A program made the translations under genes and the position numbers. Of a stretch of 64,000 nucleotides of DNA, positions 9,999 to 19,328 are shown piece by piece. Each line of letters opens with the position of its first letter. Positions within the stretch are counted from its first letter, which is position 1. The DNA lies in the NCBI GenBank assembly GCA_050298535.1, contig JBNKUI010000077.1, forward strand, positions 1-64,000. Reading direction: 5' to 3'. Source of the DNA: JABDMH01 sp050298535. GTDB lineage: Bacteria > Bacteroidota > Bacteroidia > Chitinophagales > Saprospiraceae. Below the pieces are notes generated by a model. The model searched no databases. It saw only the letters and a list, made by a program, of their open reading frames with translations, and was not told where the DNA came from.

Positions 9999-10110
9999 AA
10001 AGTACTCATTAAAAGTGGGGATGCTTTCTGTTTTTTGATGATGGTAAAACTAATAATTCTTAAACACGAAAATTCAATCCATGTAGGAGACTTCACAACC
10101 AATACCACGA

Positions 10111-10141
10111 TTGTCTATTTTTAATGCGACGTATACTTTTG
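10111..10141 (+). promoter_or_regulatory. Bacteroidota-type promoter for the oxidoreductase/isomerase pair
   Basis: TTG at 10111-10113 and TACTTTTG at 10134-10141 (consensus TAnnTTTG) are 20 bases apart, a good match to the sigma-ABfr promoter layout. Transcription would start near 10148. That lies inside the longest reading frame from 10124 and so supports ATG 10172 as the real start. Confidence 0.6.
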
Positions 10142-10171
10142 AAAAGAGATAAAAGCTATACTGCTGAAACT

Positions 10172-11242
10172 ATGCAAAAAAAGAAACTGAACATCGGTGT
10201 ATTGGGATGCGGTCCCATTGCGCAATTTGCTCATTTTGAAGCCTGCCAAAAGGGCAAGAATGTAGAATTGTTTGCCATTTGTGATCATGCGGATGATTTG
10301 ATACAGCAGATGAAAATGATATGGAAGCCGATGAAAACATACCTTGACTATGCCACCATGCTGGAAGATCAGGAAATAGATGCTATCATTATTGCAACTG
10401 CAGATGCCTTCCACGTGCCACTGGCCCTTCAGGCAATGCGTGCCGGAAAGCATGTCCTGATCGAGAAGCCCTTAAGCCATAGTCTTGAAGAATGTAACGA
10501 GATAAAGGAATGTGCTGAAAAAAATGAGGTGATCGTCCAGGTAGGCCATATGAAGCGATTTGATGAAGGGATCGCCTACGCCAAAAGTTTCGTCAATAAC
10601 ACCTTAGGGGAAATAGTGGCCTTAAAGGCCTGGTATGGAGATAATACCCATCGCTATACAATGACTGACAATGTCCAGCCCAGGCCGGTCCAAAGTAAAA
10701 AGGCGGTGCGGCCCAGTAGGGACCCGAAAGCAAATCTTGACCGGTACTATATGATGGCCCACGGAAGTCATTTACTGGATACTGCCCAGTTTTTGGCCGG
10801 ATCCATCGGAAGCGTCCAGGCACAACTGCGTACCATTCAGGATATCTGGTGCTGGTTTATTGACGTTGAATTCATGTCGGGTGCTGTGGGACATCTAGAC
10901 CTGACCATCAAGATAAGAGGTGACTGGCATGAAGGATTTCAGATCTATGGAACAGGAGGCAGTGTTTTTGCCAAAACCTACAATCCATGGTTTTATAAAA
11001 GTAGCGAAGTACAATGCTATTCCGAAGATGAAAAAGTATCTTATAGTCCTTTAGCGGCAGACGGTTTTTCCTATCGATTGCAGCTGGAGGCTTTTGCGGA
11101 TGTAATTTTGAATGGAAGCCCATTGCTCGGCACCTCAATCAAAGAAGGCAGTGAAATAGTGCGTGGAATGATCGCCATTCATCAATCCATCATGGACGGC
11201 AAAAGAGTATATTTAGATCAGTTAAAAGCTACAGCTATATAA
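10172..11242 (+). CDS. Gfo/Idh/MocA family oxidoreductase
   Basis: This is a cytoplasmic NAD(P)-dependent oxidoreductase of about 356 residues. The start at 10172 (MQKKKLNIGVLGCGPIAQFAH) is chosen because the Rossmann glycine motif then begins at once and because a promoter box overlaps the upstream ATG at 10124. The IEKPLSHSLEEC loop carries the conserved lysine. The C-terminal domain ends with the usual helix. The stop codon shares one base with the start of the isomerase gene (TAATG), so the two are coupled. The substrate is probably a sugar or inositol derivative (inference). Confidence 0.92.
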   Translation: MQKKKLNIGVLGCGPIAQFAHFEACQKGKNVELFAICDHADDLIQQMKMIWKPMKTYLDYATMLEDQEIDAIIIATADAFHVPLALQAMRAGKHVLIEKPLSHSLEECNEIKECAEKNEVIVQVGHMKRFDEGIAYAKSFVNNTLGEIVALKAWYGDNTHRYTMTDNVQPRPVQSKKAVRPSRDPKANLDRYYMMAHGSHLLDTAQFLAGSIGSVQAQLRTIQDIWCWFIDVEFMSGAVGHLDLTIKIRGDWHEGFQIYGTGGSVFAKTYNPWFYKSSEVQCYSEDEKVSYSPLAADGFSYRLQLEAFADVILNGSPLLGTSIKEGSEIVRGMIAIHQSIMDGKRVYLDQLKATAI

Positions 11243-12060
11243 TGGATATTGGAATATTTAGCAGGACATTTCAAAGGGAGGACATCAGTAAAGTATTAGG
11301 TGCTATTTCAAGATGTGGATATCGAGCCGCACATCTATCCTTTGAAAGTGCCGGACTGGAATCATTGCCTATTAAAATTTCGGATAAGAAGATTGGTGAA
11401 ATCAAGGGAGCACAGGATTCCTACAAGGTGTATTTGACCAGCGCTTCAGGAACATTTAACATGGCACATCCTGATCCAAAGGTTATTGAAAATGGCTTAA
11501 GCCGCTTGAATGTCATTGCTGAAGCTTGCGCTAAACTGAGCATTCCGCTGATCAGTCTTTGTTCTGGCACACTGAACCCAAAAGACAAATGGGCACCTCA
11601 TCCTGATAATGGAAGTAAAGAAGCATGGAGTATCATGCTAAAGACGATGGAAAAGGCCCTAAAAATCAGTGAAAAACACAAAGTATCGATCGGAATTGAA
11701 CCGGAACTTACCAATATCGTCAGCTCGCCAAAGAAAGCCTTTAAACTGATTTCAGAACTTCGGTCAGAGCGAGTGAAGGTGATCCTAGATCCCGCTAATT
11801 TATTCGAGATCGCCTCTAAAGAGGAGGCAAAGTCGATCATCCATTCAGCACTGGATCTTCTGAATTCAAATATTGCGATGGTACATGCCAAAGATCGAAA
11901 TTCAGCGGGTGATTTTGTTTTACCAGGTGGAGGTGTTGTGCCATTTGAATGGCTTATCAATGAACTGCACGCCAGGAAATTAAATGTACCGCTGGTGGCT
12001 CATGGTTTTGAGGAAAGTAAGGCAAAAAGTGTTCTGCTTTATCTCAAGTCATGTTTATAA
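11242..12060 (+). CDS. TIM-barrel sugar phosphate isomerase/epimerase
   Basis: This is a 272-residue protein of the xylose isomerase-like/AP endonuclease 2 TIM-barrel family. The metal-site residues are visible as E in IGIEPELTN (about residue 151), D in VILDPANLF (about 181), H in MVHAKDR (about 215) and a late GHG-like GGGVVPFEWL. The typical N-terminus DIGIFSRTF is present. It starts inside the stop codon of the oxidoreductase gene. Oxidoreductase plus isomerase pairs of this kind usually act in sequence on an oxidised sugar or inositol. No signal peptide is present. Confidence 0.9.
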   Translation: MDIGIFSRTFQREDISKVLGAISRCGYRAAHLSFESAGLESLPIKISDKKIGEIKGAQDSYKVYLTSASGTFNMAHPDPKVIENGLSRLNVIAEACAKLSIPLISLCSGTLNPKDKWAPHPDNGSKEAWSIMLKTMEKALKISEKHKVSIGIEPELTNIVSSPKKAFKLISELRSERVKVILDPANLFEIASKEEAKSIIHSALDLLNSNIAMVHAKDRNSAGDFVLPGGGVVPFEWLINELHARKLNVPLVAHGFEESKAKSVLLYLKSCL

Positions 12061-12736
12061 AAGACCTGAGGTATCTAACCAGCTTTTCAATTATTTAGCC
12101 AAGACGCCATTAAGATGCCTCACATTGATAAAATGCTCCTGGAGATATCTGAAATTGAAAGACAGTTCTTCTCGTAGTACTTCACATTCACCTTCTGATC
12201 TAGCGAATTCAGCTATTCACTGTATTGCTTCTAATCGGTCTCCAAATTTCTTTTTCATCGTATTCTGGTTTTAATCTACTTCTCTATAGAGTACGAAACC
12301 AGAAGGTCATCATGGCTAGTTAATATTTTTTGCACATGTATGTATTTCAAGCCTGTTGATGCTGGAAGGTTGGTCCGAAGTATATCATTCGTATTACTAC
12401 GCAAAAAAACACTCAGGTCTCATTCCAAGAGGAAGGTTAGGGCAGAATCTATGATGCTGCTACCAAACCAGGGGATGAGCAACTGCTATCCCCGAACTGG
12501 TTCCAAACCAGATGGAAGGATCCTTGTAATGACAACCTGTCTTATATATAGATTAGCCTCCGTGATCATCCCCCAAAGTTTTTCCGCTCCGCTACAAACT
12601 TTTATGCCAGTGAGGATTGGAAGATGAAATGTAGGAAGAATTAAAAAGCTTACTTCCAGTTTCCAAGCGTCAGTCCCTTTCCAAGAGAATGGTTTGGCAG
12701 GAATCTTTGATTTGGCTACCAAACCAGGGGATGAGT
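12061..12736. other. Non-coding spacer with repeats
   Basis: No credible gene was found in this 676-base convergent spacer. It contains a pair of imperfect direct repeats (described separately). Short open frames here lack family resemblance and run through the repeats. Confidence 0.6.
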
Positions 12737-12741
12737 TCAAC
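12418..12741. repeat. Imperfect direct repeat pair
   Basis: Two copies of a roughly 65-base element occur at about 12418-12483 and 12673-12741. They share CCAAGAG near the left edge, CAGAATCT/CAGGAATCT in the middle and an exact 20-mer, CTACCAAACCAGGGGATGAG, at 12460-12479 and 12716-12735. The second copy ends at the stop codon of the minus-strand oxidoreductase gene. The function is unknown. It may be a dispersed non-coding repeat or traces of duplication. Confidence 0.7.
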
Positions 12742-13771
12742 TAATCTGCACAGCCTTTCCTTCTGCGGAAGATCGATATATCGCCTTAATCAATCCCAAA
12801 GCTTTAACCGCTTCTGCCCCATCGACTTTGGGGGTGGTCCCGGTTCGGATATTGTCCAGAATTTCACCGATCTGCTTTCTGTGTAGATGGTAACTTATGG
12901 CCATCGGATCAGAAGACCCTGATGGAGTTCCTGATGACGAGTCCGCTGTTTTATTCACCACGCCCTGAATATTCCAGGCCGTGATCTTACCTCCTTCCAT
13001 GATGACACTTCCTTTTTCTCCAAAGATCTCTAGCCGTTCCGGATATCCAGGCCACATAGAGGTACTGGCTTGAATGGCTCCCAGTGCACCACTTTCGAAT
13101 TCCAAAAGCGCTATACCTACATCCTCTCCTTCGATATCGTGGGTCATGGTTCGGGTTTTTGCATATACTGAGTCTACTTCACCCATTATATGCAATAGGA
13201 GATCAATCGTATGAATGCCCTGATTGATAAAAGCGGCACCACCGTCACCTTTTAAGGTGCCACGCCAGGGGCTGGACGCATAGTATGCATCATCCCGGTA
13301 CCACTTGATATAGGCATTACCGACCAGCAATTTGCCCAACATACCGGCATCAACGGCAGACTTAAGATCCTGATAGTCCTTACTGTATCGATTTTGGAAT
13401 ATACCCGCCAGCACCACATGATGTTCCCTACAAGCATCGATGATCTGCTGAGCACGTTGGCTAGTGACTTCCAGCGGTTTCTCACAGATGATATGTTTAC
13501 CCTGTTGTGCTGCCACAAGCGCTGGCTCAAGGTGCTGTCCACTAGCAGTGCAGATGCAGACCACATCAACCTCCTCCCTGGCAAGCAGATTTTCCAGATC
13601 ATGATACACAGGTACACCATACTTCTCCTGGGCAGCCGCGGCCCTATCTGCTGATGAACTGCACATACCCACCACGGATGCGTTTGGTAGGTCCACAATA
13701 CTTTTATAGAAATGGCCAGCAATGGAGCCCGTACCCACAATAGCGATGTTGAAATGATCGTTTGACGCCAT
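12737..13771 (-). CDS. Gfo/Idh/MocA family oxidoreductase
   Basis: This is a cytoplasmic NAD(P)-dependent oxidoreductase of about 344 residues. ATG 13771 (MASNDHFNIAIVGTGSIAGHF) is preferred, because the 42 codons upstream in the same frame are basic, low in family resemblance and lie in the divergent promoter space. The Rossmann motif VGTGSIAG, the ICEKPLEV lysine loop near residue 98 and the C-terminal sheet domain with HTIDLLLHIMG are all seen. It stands alone, facing the cyclase gene divergently. The substrate is unknown. Confidence 0.9.
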   Translation of the reverse strand: MASNDHFNIAIVGTGSIAGHFYKSIVDLPNASVVGMCSSSADRAAAAQEKYGVPVYHDLENLLAREEVDVVCICTASGQHLEPALVAAQQGKHIICEKPLEVTSQRAQQIIDACREHHVVLAGIFQNRYSKDYQDLKSAVDAGMLGKLLVGNAYIKWYRDDAYYASSPWRGTLKGDGGAAFINQGIHTIDLLLHIMGEVDSVYAKTRTMTHDIEGEDVGIALLEFESGALGAIQASTSMWPGYPERLEIFGEKGSVIMEGGKITAWNIQGVVNKTADSSSGTPSGSSDPMAISYHLHRKQIGEILDNIRTGTTPKVDGAEAVKALGLIKAIYRSSAEGKAVQIS

Positions 13772-13975
13772 CTTAAAAATGTTAATATGAAAGATAAGAT
13801 AGTAATTTCTGATCCTTTGACGTTTTGGTCCTGATAATGTGCGTACTCCTCGAATATTAGTTGCCTTAAATCGAAAAGAATGCCTACCCTGCATCACCCA
13901 TCCGATTCTGAGCGTCTTTTATTCAGTAGCACATTGTTCATAAAGACCCTTTTGTGAATATGAATTTTATTGAAA

Positions 13976-15187
13976 ATGACACATCCAGATGATCTGAGAA
14001 GAGACACACATACTGAACGTAAAAAATCAGTCGTACTCTTTGCAGATATTAAAGGCTACACAGCCATGATCCGGGAAGATGAAGCACTGGCTCTTAAGAA
14101 GTTAGGACAGTTTAAGGATCAACTCGAAAGCGATGTCAACCTGTTCGGTGGCCGAATCATTCATTTTTATGGAGATGGTTGCCTTGCAATTTTTGACCAA
14201 CCGGATGAGAGTATAAAATGTGCACGCATCTTACAACGTGGCTTCGAGCGGGCGCATATACCGGTACGCATAGGCTTACACTACGGCACTGTACTCCTGC
14301 AGGATGGTAATGTATATGGTGATGCAGTAAACATTGCCTCCCGCATAGAATCAATGGGTATTCCGGGTAGTATCCTATTTTCGAAAGATCTCATGACTAA
14401 CCTTCAGGAAAAGCATATTTTTTCCTCCGAAAGCATTGGCCAATATCAGTTTAAATACATTGACGAGCCCCTTGAAATTTTTGCAGTAAACAATGCGGGA
14501 ATTGCTGTACCGTCCATTGCACATTTTAATACCAAGAGAAACTACTTTAAGAAATACAACCCGGTACGAGATATGAACTGGAAGTGGGTATCTGCGATAC
14601 TAGTTGGATTGCTCATGACCCTTTCTATATCACTGATCAATAGACCCGAAGCCGACGCAACGGAGCTTGCAGCAGCCACGATCACTTCCAGTTCGCAAAA
14701 ATCCGTAGCAGTAATGCCATTCATGGCGAGTGTAGATAAAAATCAGGAATTGGGAAATGCGCTCTCAGACGAAATACGATCTGCACTTGACAGCGAAGCC
14801 AATATTCAGGTCACTGATAAGAGTACCTCGATTGTGGCGCACAGTGCCATGGGTATCACAGATCATCAGATGCGATCGATCTTGAAGGCAGACTACATAC
14901 TCTGCGGCCAGGTAAAAATTGAAGACGATAAAATTAGAATCACGACTGAATTGAGATCCTCTGGTGATAATGACATCATCTGGTCCAGAGAATATAAACA
15001 TGACCTCTTCCGAATTGCAGATATCAGAGAAAATATTTGTGAAAATGTTCTGGAAGTGTTGAAAAGTAATCAAGCGGTGAAGAGCATTTCACAATATCCG
15101 GTTGAGACGGTAAGATTGGATCGAGATCAGCGAATTTTTCTTTATAGCTTGAAAGACAAAGATTCCATCACCTACTCGATCATCTGA
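13976..15187 (+). CDS. Class III adenylate/guanylate cyclase with TolB-like domain
   Basis: This protein of about 403 residues has an N-terminal class III nucleotide cyclase catalytic domain (about 15-165). The metal aspartates are in LFADIKGYTAM and FYGDGCLAIF, and the NIASRIES helix supplies the Asn/Arg pair. A membrane helix lies at about 200-220, followed by an extracytoplasmic TolB-N/FlgO-like domain (SVAVMPFMAS to the end). ATG 13976 is chosen over the TTG two codons upstream. Related proteins often have TPR repeats at the C-terminus and this one does not. It lies just before a TonB receptor gene, which may be coincidental. Confidence 0.85.
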   Translation: MTHPDDLRRDTHTERKKSVVLFADIKGYTAMIREDEALALKKLGQFKDQLESDVNLFGGRIIHFYGDGCLAIFDQPDESIKCARILQRGFERAHIPVRIGLHYGTVLLQDGNVYGDAVNIASRIESMGIPGSILFSKDLMTNLQEKHIFSSESIGQYQFKYIDEPLEIFAVNNAGIAVPSIAHFNTKRNYFKKYNPVRDMNWKWVSAILVGLLMTLSISLINRPEADATELAAATITSSSQKSVAVMPFMASVDKNQELGNALSDEIRSALDSEANIQVTDKSTSIVAHSAMGITDHQMRSILKADYILCGQVKIEDDKIRITTELRSSGDNDIIWSREYKHDLFRIADIRENICENVLEVLKSNQAVKSISQYPVETVRLDRDQRIFLYSLKDKDSITYSII

Positions 15188-15232
15188 TTCCGATAAAGAC
15201 CCATGGTACGGGTATCTATAGCCTCAGATCTT

Positions 15233-15240
15233 TATCTTAG
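15233..15240 (+). promoter_or_regulatory. Possible -7 box before the TonB receptor gene
   Basis: TATCTTAG lies 28 bases before the start codon and differs from TAnnTTTG at one position. The seven bases after it (TACTCGG) nearly match those after the better box at 17993 (TACTCGT). No TTG element at the right distance was seen. Confidence 0.35.
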
Positions 15241-15268
15241 TACTCGGATTTTTATCACTTAATATTCG

Positions 15269-17947
15269 ATGCTGCTGCGGTGGAAAGATTTATTCTCAGA
15301 TCTACATGTACTCCTATACCGACGAGTGCTTAGGCATCGGTATATTTGGTCATCCATTGCCTTGTGCCTGATCTCCCATCTATGCTACAGCCAAATCGAG
15401 TCAAGCAGCATTTCCATCGATGTTGAAAACATGACACTTCAGGAGCTACTTCAGAAGCTCACAGTAGAGCATGAAATCACCTTCTCATACGGCGATATAA
15501 ATCTGCAGAAAAAAATTTCGCTGCAATTTGAGGGGTCTTTCCAGCAAGGTATCGATCGGATCTTTCGACAAGCCGAATTGGATTACCAAATGCGTCGAAA
15601 TCGGGTAGTGATTCGCCAGAAATTATTATCTGTAGGTCAGATCAGCGGTAGGGTAATAGATGATGAAAGTAAAGTGCCACTCATCGGCGCAAATATTGTA
15701 GTGCAGGGAGTAGATCCCTTAGCCGCAACAAGCTCTGATGCCGAAGGAAGGTTTAAGATCGACAACCTACCGACAGGAAGACATAACGTAGTCATTTCAT
15801 ACCTTGGGTATGAGACCAAAGAAATTGATCAACTGCTCATCAGTGCCGGCAAGCCAATCTCTCTGCTTGCTGAACTGAGGGAATCGCCCATTTCAATCAA
15901 CACAGTGATCGTAAGTAATCAAATTGATCCAACGGCCCCGCTCAATGAAATGGCCATCAATAGTGCCCGATCCTTTTCCGTAGAAGAAACCAGTCGATTC
16001 GCAGCCACCCTTTCAGATCCCGCACGAATGGCACTGGCTTTTGCAGGAGTAGCAGGGAATGGTGATGATCTCACCAACGAAATTGTCATACGGGGGAATA
16101 GTTCACGTGGATTATCATGGCGACTTGAGGGTATCGAAATACCCAACCCCAACCACTTCAGTGATCTAGGTAGTGGGGGTGGTAACATCAGTATGCTTAG
16201 TTCGAGCACTCTCGGGGCATCCGACTTTTATACTGGAGCATTTCCAGCGGAGTTTGGAAATGCATTTGCAGGAGTATTCGATTTGAAATTGAGAAATGGA
16301 AGTCGGGAAAAGCGATCCTATACCTTGCAAGTGGGCACCCTTGGACTAGCTGCCGCCGCCGAAGGGTATTTTAAGAAAGGAAGTGAGAGCAGTTACCTCC
16401 TCAATTACAGATACTCTACCATTGATATCATTGATCGCTTCCTTCCCTCCATCACCGAAGACGTTTTCCCTTTTCAGGACTTCTCAATGAAAATCAACCT
16501 TCCCACTAAAAAAGCGGGCACCTTTTCACTATTCACACTCGCAGGATCCAACAGCACATTTCAAGAAATGAATGGTGACACTTCAAACTACAACTTCATC
16601 TGGGATCTTGATGAGATAAATACCAGCCAAAAACTATATGCCTGGGGAGTGAGTCACCAGATTCTTTTGTCAAATTCAAGCTATATAAAAACCTCTTTGG
16701 GTCGAACTGACTGGCGATATGCAGATGAGACTCGAAGATTGAATCCATCTGATAATTTTGCCCCGGTCATCATTGATGAAACTGATTTTTCAGAACAACA
16801 ATGGACGCTAACCTCCAAATATCACCATAAAATCAATGCTTCCACGAGTTTCCGAACGGGCTTCACCTGGAGAAATCAACGTTATTTTTACGACTTTAAG
16901 GGTATTAGCTCGGATGGATTTTTTCTATCATTTCTTGAAAATGAGGGAAACACAAACCTCATGGATGCCTTTGCTCAATTCAAAATTGATCTATCAGAAA
17001 AGTGGGAATATAATGCAGGTATAAATATTTCACATTTAACCTTAAATAACACTACCGGTATCGATCCACGCATGGGAATACTTTACCGACCCGACGAAAG
17101 CCGAAAAATTGGCCTCTCAACGGGGATCTACACAAAGCCTGACCATCTCTCCACATACTTCATTGAAAGGAGAGATATAAACAGTAGTATTACCACTCCC
17201 AACATAGACCTCCCGATGATAAAATCTTTTCACCTGGTAGGTAGCTATGATCAAAAATTGGAAAATAATCTTCGATTAAAAATAGAGGGATATTATCAGC
17301 ACTCGTATGATATCCCTGTGGGAATCAATGAAAATGCAGTCTTTTCGACACTTAACGCATCGACAACTTTCGACGTCATCTATTTAAATAATTCGGATGG
17401 TGAACCATTAGTACCAGAGGGAAAGGGGAATAATTATGGAATTGAAATAACGCTTGAAAAACCACTCTGGAAAGGACTTTACTATTTATGGACTTTTTCA
17501 CTGTTTGACTCGCATTTCGAAGCTTTTAGAGACAAGGAATTTGCCACTCGATACGCCAGAAATGTCACAACTAATCTATTGGCTGGTAAAGAATGGGAAG
17601 TCGGCAAGGGTAATAAAAATCACTTGGGGATCAATGGAAGACTTATTTTCCTGGGAGGTCTGCGTCGCTCTCCCATCCTACTAGATCAATCCAAATCGGC
17701 CAATCAAACTATAATTGACAATGATCGATTTAATACAATAAAACAACCTAATTATTTCCGGACAGACATGAGCCTCTACTATCGTATCAATACTCGGAAA
17801 ATGACCCACACCTTTTCACTGGATCTGCAGAATGTGACAGATCGGAGAAACTACTCGGAGGCTTTTTATAGTATTTCGGTAGGAAACGTGGTCATTGAAC
17901 GGCAAAATGGAATAATTCCATTCCTCAACTACAAGATAGAATTTTAG
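15269..17947 (+). CDS. TonB-dependent receptor with STN and carboxypeptidase-like domains
   Basis: This is an 892-residue outer-membrane receptor. After a basic start and signal segment (ends near CYSQ, about residue 42) comes a secretin/TonB STN domain (about 48-115, with MTLQELLQKLTVE). A CarboxypepD_reg-like domain follows (about 128-210, GQISGRVIDDES), then a plug (about 240-340) and a 22-strand-type barrel ending in FLNYKIEF. No SusD partner is adjacent, so it is not a classical glycan pair; the ligand is unknown. An STN domain often signals through an anti-sigma factor, but none is encoded next to it. Confidence 0.9.
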   Translation: MLLRWKDLFSDLHVLLYRRVLRHRYIWSSIALCLISHLCYSQIESSSISIDVENMTLQELLQKLTVEHEITFSYGDINLQKKISLQFEGSFQQGIDRIFRQAELDYQMRRNRVVIRQKLLSVGQISGRVIDDESKVPLIGANIVVQGVDPLAATSSDAEGRFKIDNLPTGRHNVVISYLGYETKEIDQLLISAGKPISLLAELRESPISINTVIVSNQIDPTAPLNEMAINSARSFSVEETSRFAATLSDPARMALAFAGVAGNGDDLTNEIVIRGNSSRGLSWRLEGIEIPNPNHFSDLGSGGGNISMLSSSTLGASDFYTGAFPAEFGNAFAGVFDLKLRNGSREKRSYTLQVGTLGLAAAAEGYFKKGSESSYLLNYRYSTIDIIDRFLPSITEDVFPFQDFSMKINLPTKKAGTFSLFTLAGSNSTFQEMNGDTSNYNFIWDLDEINTSQKLYAWGVSHQILLSNSSYIKTSLGRTDWRYADETRRLNPSDNFAPVIIDETDFSEQQWTLTSKYHHKINASTSFRTGFTWRNQRYFYDFKGISSDGFFLSFLENEGNTNLMDAFAQFKIDLSEKWEYNAGINISHLTLNNTTGIDPRMGILYRPDESRKIGLSTGIYTKPDHLSTYFIERRDINSSITTPNIDLPMIKSFHLVGSYDQKLENNLRLKIEGYYQHSYDIPVGINENAVFSTLNASTTFDVIYLNNSDGEPLVPEGKGNNYGIEITLEKPLWKGLYYLWTFSLFDSHFEAFRDKEFATRYARNVTTNLLAGKEWEVGKGNKNHLGINGRLIFLGGLRRSPILLDQSKSANQTIIDNDRFNTIKQPNYFRTDMSLYYRINTRKMTHTFSLDLQNVTDRRNYSEAFYSISVGNVVIERQNGIIPFLNYKIEF

Positions 17948-17992
17948 TATACCAATGTGACATTAGTTACAATCAGGGAAGTCCTGACCCTG

Positions 17993-18000
17993 TATCTTTG
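17993..18000 (+). promoter_or_regulatory. -7 promoter box before the DUF3365 gene
   Basis: TATCTTTG fits TAnnTTTG exactly and lies 20 bases before the ATG at 18021. The upstream -33 element is weak, with only TTA-type sequences seen. Confidence 0.5.
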
Positions 18001-18020
18001 TACTCGTGAAACGATAAAGT

Positions 18021-18629
18021 ATGCGATCGATATATGTAGTTTTTGGCACAATGCTTATAGCCGCTCTCATTATTCAATGTAAAGATGGTCCAGACTCGTC
18101 TGCAGATAGTTCGACCTCCAGCACAATCGATACTAGTGCTCTGCTAACTCAAGGGGATGAGTTGGCTACATTAGCACAGTCCACTCTCCTGGCTAGTGTA
18201 TCTAAAGCCATGCAGGAAGGAGGACCTGTGCATAGTATACAATTCTGCAACACGAATGCCATGTCTATCCTGGACAGTATAGGAGCAGACCCCAATATTT
18301 CATTGGGTCGCATCAGTGATCGATATCGTAATCCATTAGACGTGCCCATTACGCCAAATGACAAAAAGGCAATGGAGGCGTTGAAAAGTAAAACACCAGC
18401 AAATGCCACCCCCCTTATCCTGGGAGATAAGGATGGCTCCATGACCTACTATAAACCCATTTTTATCGGAATGCCCACTTGCCTCAAATGCCATGGAGAT
18501 CCCGAAAATGATCTGAGCAGCGATGCCCGAGAAATACTGGCCCGGCTATATCCGGAAGACCGTGCAACAGGTTATAAGATGGGTGAATTCAGAGGTGCAT
18601 GGAAAATCAATTTTCCTAAGCCTGAATGA
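18021..18629 (+). CDS. DUF3365 (Tll0287-like) haem protein
   Basis: This is a 202-residue exported protein of the DUF3365/Tll0287-like family. A signal segment ends near LIIQC, which is an imperfect lipobox. The mature part contains the typical helix with a conserved cysteine (IQFCNTNA), RISDRYRNPLDVP and a single c-type haem motif, CLKCH, near residue 157. Family members are periplasmic haem-binding, PAS-like sensor proteins, and the in vivo role is generally unknown. The last 14 bases overlap the end of the convergent 232-residue gene. Confidence 0.85.
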   Translation: MRSIYVVFGTMLIAALIIQCKDGPDSSADSSTSSTIDTSALLTQGDELATLAQSTLLASVSKAMQEGGPVHSIQFCNTNAMSILDSIGADPNISLGRISDRYRNPLDVPITPNDKKAMEALKSKTPANATPLILGDKDGSMTYYKPIFIGMPTCLKCHGDPENDLSSDAREILARLYPEDRATGYKMGEFRGAWKINFPKPE

Positions 18630-19314
18630 GTTCAAAGAGCCGAGTCAGGTCTTCTTCATCTTTCAGCTTAAGATCATTTTTGTCTACCAGAGAATTTACT
18701 CGTTTATTTCGTAAGACATCCACCAGTTGCTTTTGAATCTTTTTATTGCTGCCAGACAAGGTCGTACATCTTTTATTTCGGAGGACTAAATATGATCGTT
18801 CTTTATAACGCTTAATATTATTGTCCCCAATCCCCAGGCGTTCATTGTAGGAGGGTTTCTTCACATCAAGTGTGTGAACCACCATAAGCTGAGTCTCCTC
18901 ACTCGCATATTTGACCTCCACATATCCCACGTCCCTTGATGAACATAAATCCATTCTATTAGCACTCACAAAATGTGTGCTATCTCCGTTTTCCAGATAC
19001 CAAAAATTGTTGATCATTCCATTGGGAATCACCTTGATACCTTCCTCTGTTGATATTTCCAATTTCTGCGTCTCCAAATCCAGGTTGACATATAGGTCAT
19101 TTCTGGATTGACCTCCCGCAAAAACGAGCTCCACTTTTTTCCATGTTTCGAATAAATATTGGTCGCCCCGAACACCAGGTTCAGGAGCCGGAGGAACATA
19201 AAGCCAGCGTGTTGGATCTGTATTGTCAAAAATAGTGGGCTTTAAGTGTTCTTCCTGAGCCTCCAGAACAATAAAAGCAAGACTGAAAAATAGTATATAA
19301 ATGGATCTCCTCAT
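18616..19314 (-). CDS. Hypothetical secreted protein
   Basis: This 232-residue protein has a clear signal peptide (RRSIYILFFSLAFIVLEAQ). The mature part seems to be beta-rich up to about residue 165, with a lysine-rich helical tail. The family is not recognised. It follows the arylsulfotransferase-family gene with a 14-base gap that includes a T-run on the plus strand, so the two are probably co-transcribed. Proteins of this layout are common in Bacteroidota envelopes. Confidence 0.7.
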   Translation of the reverse strand: MRRSIYILFFSLAFIVLEAQEEHLKPTIFDNTDPTRWLYVPPAPEPGVRGDQYLFETWKKVELVFAGGQSRNDLYVNLDLETQKLEISTEEGIKVIPNGMINNFWYLENGDSTHFVSANRMDLCSSRDVGYVEVKYASEETQLMVVHTLDVKKPSYNERLGIGDNNIKRYKERSYLVLRNKRCTTLSGSNKKIQKQLVDVLRNKRVNSLVDKNDLKLKDEEDLTRLFELIQA

Positions 19315-19328
19315 TGCTACTTTTTTTT

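Noticed and set aside
12486..12740. Minus-strand open frame of 84 codons in the repeat-bearing spacer
   Set aside because: It runs through both repeat copies, has no family resemblance and ends in the repeat; it is better explained as non-coding.
18616..18629. Overlapping gene ends as a sign of misannotation
   Set aside because: Both convergent frames are well formed, and a similar 14-base tail overlap occurs at 30482-30495, so these are ordinary convergent overlaps.
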